Source of the DNA: Plazaster borealis
Lineage: Eukaryota > Echinodermata > Asteroidea > Forcipulatida > Labidiasteridae
DNA length: 64,000 nucleotides
Assembly: GCA_021014325.1 (NCBI GenBank)
Contig: CM037467.1
Span: 1,488,001-1,552,000, forward strand
Direction: 5' to 3'
In this document: piece by piece, positions 10,922 through 23,800 of the stretch
Numbering within the stretch: the stretch's first letter is position 1
Layout: the number at the start of each line of letters is the position of its first letter
Position numbers and translations under genes: made by a program
Notes under the pieces: generated by a model
Seen by the model: only the letters and a program-made list of their open reading frames with translations
Database searches by the model: none
What the model was told of the DNA's origin: nothing

Positions 10922-11897
10922 ATGGCAGACCTGCTTGAGCTGATTGAGGAAAACGAAACACCAACATTCATTCGGCAGAGTAACGTGTGGACTCCAAACA
11001 AAAGAGCTCGCATCCAGGACGAGGTCATAAGCAGTAGCGAGACTGACGATATGTTGGAGTTACGTCACAACCACGCCCTAGGGATGCTGGCACTGATGCA
11101 CAACATGTATCTGAAACGGGAACTCTGCGATGTCACGCTGATGGTTCAAGGTCATGCTTTTCAGGCGCATCGGTTGGTCCTGGCCGCTTGTAGTCCCTAC
11201 TTCAACGCCATGTTCACTAGTGAGCTAAAAGAATGCCGTGAGAAATCTGTGACCATACAAGATATGGATCATGTCGCAATTAAAGAGATTGTTAACTTTG
11301 CGTACTCGGCAAAAGTAAACGTAACAGAGGAGAACGTTCAGTCAGTACTAAAAGCAGCTTGTATCTTGCAGATTGATCCGGTTATTAGCCTGTGTTGTGC
11401 TTTTCTCATAACGCAGATGCACCCCTCCAATTGTCTCGGCATCCGTTCTTTCGCTGAATCTCATGGATGCTTTGAGCTACAGCAAGCTGCCGACATTTTC
11501 GCACAACAAAACTTTTGTCAGGTCGCTCTGCAGGAGGAGTTCCTGCATCTCAGCATCGAGGATCTGATCGACCTTGTGAAACGGGATGCGCTTAATGTCC
11601 CTAAGGAAGAGGACGTCTATGAGGTTGTCATGCGGTACCTAGGTTACAACCCCGAGCGATGCAAACGTGTCGGGGAGATCTTTGAGCACGTTCGCCTGCC
11701 CCTCATGTCCTGGGAGTTTCTCCACAGCCGCGTCAAAGAAGATAGGTTTGTGACGGAGGATGAAAGGTGCAAAAGTTTCTTCGATGAGGCGAGACGCTAT
11801 CATTCTAGTCAGTTCTACCCCGGTCTACATTGGGAGGTCAGCATACGAACTTTGCCGAGACATTCTTTCAGTCGGTCACTCTATATTTATGTTATAG
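10922..11897 (+). CDS. BTB-Kelch exon 1: N-terminus, BTB and BACK
   Basis: The exon has 325 codons plus one base, donor TATAG|GTAAGG. The frame is also open upstream to 10895, but that codon is GTG and not a likely start. Two short upstream reading frames, ATGs at 10891 and 10902, precede the start codon and might reduce translation. Confidence 0.92.
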
Positions 11898-14800
11898 GTA
11901 AGGAAAAACAATTAGAGCAGGAGTCACACACATGTCCTGGCCGAGCGGTTAAGAGCACCGGACTCAAGCTCTGGTGTTTCTGATCTGAAGAGTGTGGGTT
12001 CGAGTCCCGGTCATGACACATGACACTTTATCTTAATTGCTTCTTTCTACCCAGGAGTACAAATGGGTACCGGCGAGAGCTGGGGAGTAACCTGCGATAG
12101 ACTGGCATCCTGTCCAGGGGGAATAGAAATATTCTCAGTCGTTTAATGCCAAGGAAACTACTCAAAATATATTAGCATAAAACTTACTCGGTAACGAGCA
12201 ACGGAGAGCTGTTGATAGTATATAAAACATTGTGAGAGACGACTCCCTCTGACTTAACGTAGTTTTTGAGAAAGAAGTAATTTCTCACCTAAATATTTGA
12301 ATATGAGAAAGAGTTCAGGCCTGAAGTCTTTCTCAGGCATCTGAAATCACACAAATTTGTGCAACAAGGGTGTTTTTTCTTTCATTATTTTCTTGCAACT
12401 TTGATGACCAATTGAGCCCAAATTTTCACAGGCTTGTTATTTTATGCATATGTTGGGATACACTAAGTGAGAATACTGGTCTTTGACAATTACCAAAAGT
12501 ATACACTACCTGTGACACACACAAAAATTCACAAAGTAATCGCAAAGAAATACAGACTCTTGTAAACAGAGAAAAAAATGGCTCATGGAGGTGAAGGAAA
12601 GGATAAAAAGGTACTGCTGAATAAATTCTGAGAAAGAATACTGAATGTCATACACGAAATAGATAGAAGCCATGTATGGATTGGTATTAAAGGCAGGAAA
12701 CTAACAAGTCTCAAAAATTCATTTCATACTTCAAACAAAGCCACAATTCATTTATGTGGGGGGGGGGTTTGCTGTAAAACTGGCGTGTCATTCCCAAGCG
12801 GTTAATGGCACCGGACTCAAGCTCTGGTGTTTCTGATCAGCAAAGTGTGGGTTCGAGTCCCGGTTGTGGCACTTGTGTCCTTGAGCAAGACACTTTATTA
12901 TAATTGCTTTGTCCTTCGGATGGGACATTAAGCCTTAAGTCCCCTGTACTAGGGTTGGTAGTGCATGTTAAAAAACCCAGAATACTTATCATGGAAGAGT
13001 AGGGGTTAACCCCGATGATTCTGGTTCACATAGCAAGAACTTTTGTTTACGGTTTTCCTCAAGCTTGCGAGCTACAAGTTCACTTACAAGGTATGAGGTA
13101 TTCTTTGATTTTAATTTATACCAGAAGTATAATTATAATCAAACTGCAGGGGCGGATCCAGGATTTTCCAAATGGGGGGGGCGTGAAAATATACCAAGCA
13201 GCAAAATCTTCCCTTCCCCATTTCTCCCCCCCCCCTTCTCTCTCTCTCCCTCTTTTTTTCTTTTCTCCCTCATTTTTTTTTTTTTTTTAATATGTAACGG
13301 GGGGGGGCGTGCGCCCCCCACGCCCCCCCCCTGGATCCGCACCTGAACTGAGAAATCTCTTATACTTGTGAAGCCTACCAAATCTTAGGAAAACAGGAAG
13401 GCTTTTGTACCAACCTATATTGTTTGTCATCCCTACATAAACATGGCATCCTGTGGAGAGGGGTCATTGTTCGTTTGTTTGTTTTGTGTTTTTTCAATTT
13501 GCACAATGAAAATTCCCAGTCATTGAATATCCTGTGTGGGCTTCCAAAAGAACTTGCAATGTCAGAGTGGGAATTTCCACTTTTGAAGGTCAAGGCTGCT
13601 TTTCATCACCCAGGGGTAAATGGGTTCCTCTAAGTGCAGAGATGGTTCTTGTGATTGATTTAGCTTTAGTGCGCTACATACAGTGTACTTGGCAGCACAG
13701 GCTGTATACTCCCCAGGGAGCTGAGGTGGTTTAAGGAATGAAGTATATGGCCCAGGAACCAGGGGTAATAATGTTTGAAGCGCAATGATCATTCTTTGGA
13801 ATTGCGCTATATTAGAGTCGATATTATTATTATTATTATTTCCTTTTATCACAGCATGCAAAAGAAAGATCACATTTTCCTTTGTGCCGGTAACTCCTCG
13901 AGTCGGGCTACGTCCCCTAGCCTTAGATCTCAAGGGTCTTTCTCAGGATCCTCGCTGTTCCCAAGAGCGCCGCCTTCTGTAACAGATCTACCCTCACATT
14001 TGTCCCTATTTCATCTAGATGTTTCCCCCAGTGCTTTGGGAATGGTGCCAAGTGCTCCAACCACCACAGGGGCTACTTTTACCTTTACCTGCCAAATCTT
14101 ACGAAGTTCCCTGGCCAGGTCTTGGGTTTTTTATCTTTTCTACCTCCTTCGAAGCTACCCTTATATCGCCTGGCACAGCTATGTCAATATTATTATTATT
14201 ATTATTATTATTATTTCCAATATTCACATAGGAGGTGAAATGAGTCCTGGTAGAACAACCCTAAGTACAGTCGAGCGCTACACCCCAGCACTAAACTGTT
14301 GGACCTCCATCACCCCCATGAGCTCCCCAAGGCGTGGTGTCGGTACCGTCTTGCTTGACAAGATCCTGTATGCAGTCGGTGGCGCGGACAACACGGCGCT
14401 TAACATAGTGGAGTGCTTTGATCCCCAAAGTGGTGCATGGCGTTACCTTGCCTCGCTGCGGGAGCCTCGCAGTAGCGTTGCTGTAGCCGCTTCCGGGGGA
14501 TACGTCTACGCTTTCGGGGGTTACGACGGAATGACCAGTCTGAGAACAGTGGAGAGATATGATCCCAACACAAATGAATGGAAGGATACTCCAGGTAACG
14601 AACTAACACGAAACTAGATGTGAAATTTATGAACAAAAATATGAAGTTTTAGGTAGGGTCATAAATTTGTTTTTGTCAGTGTATTGCTGATTTATAGGCA
14701 AAATTATCAAAAAAGATACAATAACAGTCACATGTGAAAGTTTCAGCTGAATACAGTGTCTCCTTGCTGAGAAAATAGAAAAGCCTGTCAAGGTATTTTC

Positions 14801-17800
14801 ACAAGAACGTTGAATCCATCCACGTTTAGCAAGGTGACGGAGGGTACCAACTGCATCTCTGGCCGCAGCATTTGCGAATGAACACCAACCCTCGGAAACC
14901 TGAGCAACGATTCATGCATGAATCGTTTCTCAAATTCAAATGTTTTTGGGCAAAAAATTATCCAAACTATATTAATTTTTGAAGGGATTCCTTTCGCAAA
15001 ATAGTTTATACTATCAATAGCTGCAGTGCTTCTCACCAAGTAAGTTTTTTATGGGCATTTATTTTAGGAGCACTACCAACCTAAGACCCTGCCATTAAGA
15101 ATGTATGATTTGTCAGGTAGAAAGAAAACAAAACTTGTGCAAGTTTGTGCCTGAAGTTTGGCCCTCTTCAGTTCATTTTTAAAACAAAATACACCATAAT
15201 ATTTTTGATATATATATAACAACATGTCAGCATACTTGTAGCCTACATGTATGTTGTAGAAATCTCTGAACTGTTTTTTTGGGGGGGGGTTTTCAAACCG
15301 GAAAACCTAATTTAATGGCTACCAGTACAATTGCTATTAAATTTGACTTTTGGAAAAGGCAGGCACATAATAAACACATTGTACGTGATATGTTACGAGC
15401 TACATGTGCCATTGCGTACAAACAAAAGAGAAACAATAGGTCCCTGGTGAGTGGGTGAACAAGTTAGATCAGGGTTCTGCCCACGGTGGTCGGTGCCGGA
15501 AAACCCGCCCGGCACTCGTGATTCCCCGACCACCACTGGCGGATTTTTCTCATTTTCCGACCACCACACATTTCCCCCTTTTTTTGCCCACTTCCTTCAA
15601 AACATTTTTAACAACATGTAAAAATAAATTATTTACCAGTAAAAATTTCATCCAAAGTTTCGAGTAGCCTACTTCTTTGGTTTGAGTCTATTTTAATGAT
15701 CCAGGATGAGCATCTGTCCCGCCTGTACGTACGATGCACATCCAACGATCCAACGGAAACCTGCATTGATTTTACAATGGTTCCCAGTCACTCTGACTGT
15801 AGCTTTACGCTGGGAATAACATGATACCAGTTTCATCGTGTACGTGTTGCGTATCCTATTCCACGGCATTGAATACAACGTAAAATGAACTACAGAGTAA
15901 GGCACCATGATGTTATGCTGTAAATTGTTTTCCCATGGCGGTAAAGGCGTGCGCGCACTGTGGAGGCCTACATGTAAATTCACGGCACGATCCTGCACGG
16001 ACACGATCGAAAGGAAATTGACTTGACCGTACTAGAGGGAAAAAAAATTTCCGCCACTAAAAAAATCCTGGGCAGAACCCTGTTAGATGCATTCAAACCG
16101 AGGACTTTAACAAAAGGGATTCAGAAAATGACAGTCCTCGGACAGTCCTCGGTTTGTTTCGTGTACCAAGCCAATGGGGACGTCGCTAAAAAGACTAAGT
16201 CCAAACCATGGGATGTCCTCGGTTTATACCATTTACAAACATGTGTGTATATACTGTCGTACGTGTGTGTAATACATAAACATGTTCACACACTTCAAGG
16301 AAAATTTTGCATCAATACACTAGACATTTATACATGTGTTTCCACTACCTGCATAAATGTGCAATAAAAAGCTGCAAGAACACTAAGAGTATCTTTCTTT
16401 AATAACAATAAATAATACCAAGTAGAAATTCATAGTTTGTCTAACCACAAACTCTACATGTTCAAACTAGGTAGGTAAACAATGTTTGAAGCTTTGCATC
16501 GTGTGGAAAATAAGAAGTAATATAAATAGTAAACTTGCAGGTACAACCATGTGTACGATTTCTTTCGGGAGGAGTGTTGGCTCTGAAAAGAGCTGGTGTG
16601 GTCTCGACGTTTCGAACAGTATACTCTGCTCATCTTCAGGAGAAAGACAATTCAGACGATTCCGTTAAAAGGCCAAAGGACCAGTCAGAATTCTCACCAA
16701 GTGGTCCGGGTTGGCTAGTTCAGTGTTGAAAAACAACACCCCTATTTAGTATGAAATATGGACTAGTGAAAAGGCTGACAGACCAGTGAAATAACAAGCT
16801 AACTGGTCCTGCTGGCTAGTCACTGGAAAAGTTAAGGACAAACCCTGCATTTACCGTCGTCAAATCAAAAATTAATGACGCTTACACTCATACTCTTAAA
16901 GGTATTGTACACTTTTGGTGACAGCTCAAAATCAGTGTCCACATTTTGTGTGATTCAACATATGCATGAACAAACAAACCTGTGAAAGTTTGAGCTCAAT
17001 TGGTCATCGAGGTCACGAGAAAATAGTGATAAGAGACCTTATGTGTTTTCTGTTTTTTCAAACTATCACGCGTGATAAAAACTATTGTTTTACTCATTTC
17101 TCAGAAACGATAGCAATTTAGGCAGAAATATTTTAAGGAACCCTTTCTACCATTACTTACTTTAAATCATGTAAGTTATGTGTGAATCTGTGAACATTTG
17201 TGTTTTTCGATCTTACCAATAGTGTACAGGGCCCAGTGTTCTCCAACCTATACACCAATCCAGGCGCGCAAGTGCTGGGCGCCGCCATGGGCGCCGCCAT
17301 GGGCGCCGCGCGCCACTAAGAGACCTTAAAGGTGGAGAACACTGAGGGCCCCATGATACACTATAAAGACTAAAGCCAGGTGTTAGCAAAAGATCCATTT
17401 AGGTATTTTTCTTCAGCATTTGAAAAAAGGGTTTCTGCTCCAGTCTTGACATACATTATCCAGACAGCATTACAAAACCAAACGTAACTACCAAGTATGA
17501 CACTGACAGAATAGACTACATTGCAGTTAAGTACCAAAGCAGAGCTGTCAACTCTCCCTGATTCTGCAGAAAGTTCCCTGCAAAATCAACCAATCTGTCC
17601 ATGTTCTTTAGAACAAACTTTAAAATCTCCCTGATTTTGGAACCTTTTTACCTATTACGTATTATGTTGAATGTATTTTCTTAATATCTCCCTGATTGTT
17701 GTATAAAATCTCCCTGATTGCAGAATGTTGGCAGCTCTTCCAAAGTTGAACCTCTCAATGTACTCTACTCACAGTACGTTTTGATGATTTCCAATTTGTT

Positions 17801-20800
17801 TAATTGCTATTTAAAAAGCTCATAACTGAGTGTGATTTACCAGCTACACACGTCATAATGCATATTGTGTCGGTGCCGTGCACGTACATGTATTTATAGT
17901 ACTGTTTAGTCACGGTACATGTGGTACTGTTGAACAGGTTCATTTGACCCTAGGCTCCGTCAAATTAATTGATAAGCTAACCTCTAGGTGTTCATAGGAA
18001 GACTGTGCAATAAGGCCGAGTAAAAAAAGAAACATGTTTAGCGTCCGGGTTTCTAAAAAAAAGGAAGGAGGAGGGGCTTTTTATTTTATTTTATTTTATT
18101 TCAAGATGGCCGCCATTCTTTTTTAAATTTCAAATATCCATTGTTTTTTCTACTGTTCTAACACACAATACATAAAAGAAACATGTTGGACAAGACATTG
18201 AACATGTCCAGACTTTTTCAAAAAGCGGAGGAGACAGGGCGCTACTATTTTACAATTTTTACAATTTTTTGCTATTTTTTTCCAAGATGGCCGCCATGCT
18301 AAGTATGGCTGGCCAAGGTATATTTATTCACAGACTTTGTACTATTTTAGTGTACTGGTGCAATGTATTACAAAACAAATGATTTGTATCATTTTAGTTA
18401 AATGCTCCTTTTTTTAAATATTTTTTTAAATAAATAAAATAGTAAATAGTAACCGCAGTGCAAATTTTTAAAAAAAGGAAGCGGCGGCCAAAAGGGAGGG
18501 GGGCGGGGACGCTTAACATGTTTTTTTTTTTACTCGGCCTAAGTGCATTTTTAAAGCTTACTTGACAAAAACTACAATTACACACAGTTGGCCTACTTTA
18601 TGAAGTTCTGAACAAGTTCTACCAGTCTGGGTTTTCTTTACAAGATTTGTTTTCAGGGTCATTGCGATCATATTGTGTTGTATTGATAGACAGTCTAGTG
18701 TTTTTCGTAAATGTTACAGATCCTAGGATTTCAACGAACAATACATACATGTAGGCCTACACAATAAATCTGTTTTCATGTGGAAGCTGATGACATTGTA
18801 CAGTGAATCTTATATTTAAGTTTCAGGTTTTGTAAAGCCATGCTTTTCTTGATGCACTTTCATGTCGGATGCTTGTTGTATAGTTTTCCCATGAGCGCTG
18901 TAAGGTCACCCTTTCACAGCGCTTTAGTAACTTTTCTTATATTCTGTCTTCGCTTTCGAGGCCATTGTGGTTGTTTGTTACATACTGTACATGTAACACT
19001 TTTCATATAATAATAATAATAATATCGAAGTCTTATATAGCGCACGTATCTACCAAACAAGGTACTCAAGGCGCTTAGTATATACTTTAAACAGAAAGAT
19101 GGGTTATTGAAGTTATGAATTATGAGACCCAATTATGTAGCACCTTATAATGTTTTCTACAAGGTGCTACGGCGCATTCAGCAGCCACAACCAGGAACAC
19201 CGGGGCGAACCCCTTCTCTTTTCGATAAGTGCACTGGGTTCTTTTACATGCGTTACACAACACATGGGACCAACAGCTTTACGTCCCATCCGAAGGACGA
19301 AGCAATGGTTAAGTGTCTTGCTTAAGGACACAAGTGTCACGGCTGGGGATTCGAACCCACACTCTGCTGATCAGAAACACCAGAGTTTGAATTCGGTGCT
19401 CTTAACCGCTCGGCCACGACACTTCCAAGAACCCTGCAGGGCTCTAAATTAACACTGAAACCACAGGCCCGAGGCCAGTGATTTTAGCATTGGGCCAGTA
19501 AAGACATGACTGGATAAGTCCAGCAGTCTTGTGTTTTTCAAATGAATAACACCTCACTGTGTAATATCTTTCAATTATGTTAAAGGAACGTTACAGAACT
19601 GGTAATTAAAATTTTCTTTAAAATCACAGATTTACATAAAACTTACACGGTCTAATGATGATGATAGTAGAAAACATCCCTAGAAATATTTCTGTCTGAA
19701 ATGCCATATTTGATGAGAAATAAATAAAACTATTTTCCGATTGGAGTTTATCGCTCATGAGCATTTTATTCATGCATTGTATAACACATGCAAATGTGTA
19801 ATCGGTTTTCACTATTTTCTCGTGACCCAGATGGCCGATCGATCTCAAACTTCTACAGGTTTGTCAGTTTATGTATATGGTGGATTATATAAAGTGCTTA
19901 CACTGCCAGCAACTGTTTTGTTAGCAAAAACCAATTTTGTAATGTTCCTTTAAGTAACAAAGTACAGTAAACTCGCCCATAGTACAAATGACAGAAATCT
20001 TCACTTAATGCTTGTTTAATTATATTTTTAACTCAATGTGTAGTTTTTTTGTTCTTCTCACTTTGATGCTGGTACCTGTAAAAAGAATTCACTAAAGTCC
20101 ACGTTTTGATCATCCTATCACACTTGCGATGAAATTGCAAACCACAAATCTATCGCTCTTGCGACGTTGCTGATTTTGCGTTTCACTAAAGTCATCGCAG
20201 TTGCGATGATAAAAATAGGAAATTGAACGTTTTTGTTCGTGGCTAAAAGTAGAGACCTTTGACATAACCCGACAGGAAAATCGTCAGTCGTCACGTGGTG
20301 GACGTTGTAGGCCTAGGCCTACATGTCAAAATTTTGTAGACGCAGTTCGCTTGCAAAAATTTTGCAGTTTAAATGTACATCGGTTTCATGCTGGTCCATC
20401 GAAAATAACAACAGGAGGACCATATTAATGTTTAAATTCTAGGCATTCATTTAAAAAAAAAGTTCACATGAAATCAAATTCAACTTGTATTTTATTAGTT
20501 TTATAAAATTTTCTGAAATATATGCAAATGTCTGACACTGTCAAAATGACGAATCGTTTGAAATAATCCTAAAGAGTTGTCATCATAAAAGAATCTATAA
20601 AATGATACTCTCATTATTTTACTAAGCTTACCAGCTCATATACAAATTAATTACGTGGGCATTGTTATTTTCTGTCTGATATGCTTTCAAAATTCAATGT
20701 CAGAAGTGGGAAACAGCTTTTTGAAACTTTACTCCCCCCCCCCCACAAAAAGAGGCCTAATTTGCAAAAAGATTTATTTTCGAAATGCCCAAAATATTCG

Positions 20801-23800
20801 TCAAAACTGTTGTCGCCCGAAAATGGTGTAACTGCAAAATTCTTACAACCTTGTCTTGCCACCATGCAAACTTTCTAGGCAGACGCAGTTATTAATCTGC
20901 TTTTGAAATTCATTGATCACGTTTACGAGGTGTATTGCAACTTAAAGATGTATCATGTTTACCAGTGTATAAAACATCATTTTGCAGCCATGTTAAATCT
21001 GCTTTTAAAACTTCAATACTTTATGTCCCTGTACCCATCTCTTCAAAACAAAAAATGCATTCAATAACTTTACAAGAAACTGACTTCATTTTAAAGAAAT
21101 GAAATGTACAAAAATTAAGCCAAAGTTGGCACATGTGATAAACAAGTATTTCCTTTAGTGGTGTGTTGTGACCGAGCGGATAAGAGTGCAGACTCAAGCT
21201 CTGGTGTTTCTGATCAGCAGAGTGTGGGTTCGAGTCCCGGTTGTGACACTTGTGTCCTTGCAAGACACTTAACCATTACCGCTTCTCTTCACCCAGGAGT
21301 ACAAATGGGTACCGGCGAGAGCTGGGGAGTAACCTGCGATGGACTGGCAGCCTGTCCAGTGGGAATAGAAATATTCTCAGTTGTTTACTGACGAGGAAAC
21401 CGGGTATAAACACCGGCCTGATGAGCCATATTGCCTCGGGAAAGACTTTACTTTAAAAACATTTATATTTTACAATTGGGTTCTTTTTGTAGACATGACA
21501 TCACCACGAAGTATGGCTGCGGCAGTAGCCCATGGCTCGGGAATCTTTGTTATCGGAGGTTACGATGGCTCTGCTGACCTCAATAGTGTGGAATGCTATT
21601 CTCCAATGGTAAACGTTTTTCTGAACTTTATATTTCTAACAGTTATGAGCCGTTTAGCGTAGTCTCTTAGGCCAGATTTTACAAAACACAAAGTTCTGAA
21701 GATGAGTTGTCAATATCACCATAGTGATTTGTATTGTGACTTCACACTTCGCTTAGCAATTAAAGGAACATTACAGAATTGGTTTTTGCTAACAAAACAG
21801 TTAAGCACTTTATATAATCCACCATATACATAAACTGACAAACCTGTAGAAGTTTGAGATCGATCGGCCATCTGGGTCACAAGAAAATGATGAAAAACCG
21901 ATTACACATTTGCATGTGTTATACAATGCATGAATAAAACGCTCATGAGCGATAAACTCCAATCGGAAATTAGTTTTATTTATTTCTCATCAAATATGGC
22001 ATTTCAGACAGAAATATTTCTAGGGATGATTTCTACTATCATCATCATTAGACCGTGTAAGTTTAATGTAAATCTGTGATCTTAAAGAAAATTTTAATTA
22101 CCAGTTCTGTAACGTTCCTTTAAGATTGATGTCCAGATCTTTGAAGATCTTTCTGATCAATCTTAGCTCTTTGTGAATTCAAGCACAGGTATTTTAATTG
22201 TTATTTCCAGGCCTGGAGTTTCATCTTTTAAAGAGGGCAAGGCCATTTTCATTTTGCAAAGGGCCTTTCCATTGGAAAATCTTAATAAAGTCTATGGGAA
22301 ACTTTTGAAGGGGCACCAAGGCCAAGACCAGGGGCAACAGAGGCCAGGGCCTTTGTGGCCTCCGTGTGATTCCTGGGCCCAATTTCATAGAGCTGCTTAA
22401 GCAGAAAATTATGCTTAACATTTTTCTGCTAAGCACAACTAAGCAGGATACCAGTTATATTTTGTACATGTAATATGGTATTTTAGCTGGTAACCTTATT
22501 CTGGTAAGCATAATTTTGTTGTGCTTAGCAATTTCGTATGCTTAAGCAGCTCTATGAAGTTGGGCCTGTGTTTAAGTCAGGTCAAACCCTTGACAAAACT
22601 TGGTGGTGTTCTTTACTTTTTTGTTCTTGTGTTTGATTGTTTTTTTGTTGGGTTTTGTTTGTTATGAAAAACAGATTAAGAAGTGGCGGATGGTGTCTCC
22701 GATGCATACAGCCCGGTCTATGGTTAGTGCCACATCATTCAAAGAGAGAATTTATGTGGTCGGAGGATGTAACTGCAGTGTAAGGTACAGTTACCAAGAG
22801 TTTTTATGGTCATTAGCTTGTGGAGTAATTACCAAAAGTACACCCTGCCTTTAGTATACCCGACACGTTCGGTTTTGATTTTGTCTTGACATTGCTCAGC
22901 CTTCTCTTTGAGTATGCAGGGCTCGAAATTTACACTGGACTGCAGGCCCGAGGCCAGTGATTTTAGCACCGGGCCAGTAAACTCATGACTGGACAAGTCC
23001 GACAGTCTTGTGCTTTTATTTAAATGTTGACTTTCAGTCTGATAAATCTCTTCCAATTCTGTTGAGTATTGAAGAGTGCTTTACCCATAATACAAATGAG
23101 ATAAATCTTCTAGTAGTGCTTGTTTAAAGGCACTGTACACGTTTGGTAATTACTTAAAATATAAATTAGCATACAAACTGACTTGGTAATGAGCAACAGA
23201 GAGCTGTTGATAGTATAAAACATTGTGAGAAACGACTCCTTTTGAAGTAACATAGTTTTTGAGAAAGAGGTAATTTCTCACTAAAATAATAAAAACTTCT
23301 TGCAAGAAGTTTTTATTCCTACATCTGAAAGCACACAAATTTGTACAACAAGGGTGTTTTTTCTTTCATCATTTTCTGCAACTTCGATGACCAATTGAGC
23401 CCAAATTTTCACAGGCTTGTTATTTTATGCATATGTTGGGATACACCGAATGAGAACACTGGTCTTTGACAATTACCAAACGTGTACGATGCCTTTAAAT
23501 TAAAACAGTTGAAATGTAAACTGTAGCTAAAACTAAAAGGCATTTTTTTTACTCATTTCAATTCTGGTCCTGTAGAAACAATTCTGGTCTAGTATTCTTT
23601 TGAGCTACAAGCCTTGCGGTCTTGTGGATTTTCCCCCCGAATTCAAGCCCTGGTATGGATGTTTTGTTGATTGTTTATGTGTAACCTTGTTGTGACCACA
23701 GTTTAGCAAGTGTAGAGGTGTACAACACGGCCACTGATGTCTGGGTCCACGTTCAGATGATGAACCACCCTCGAAGTGGGGTGGGACTGGCCGCCGTCAA

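Noticed and set aside
13775..14617. 280-codon frame on plus including kelch sequence
   Set aside because: The first half is antisense retrotransposon and microsatellite DNA. Only the part from 14232, after a clear acceptor, is kelch coding.
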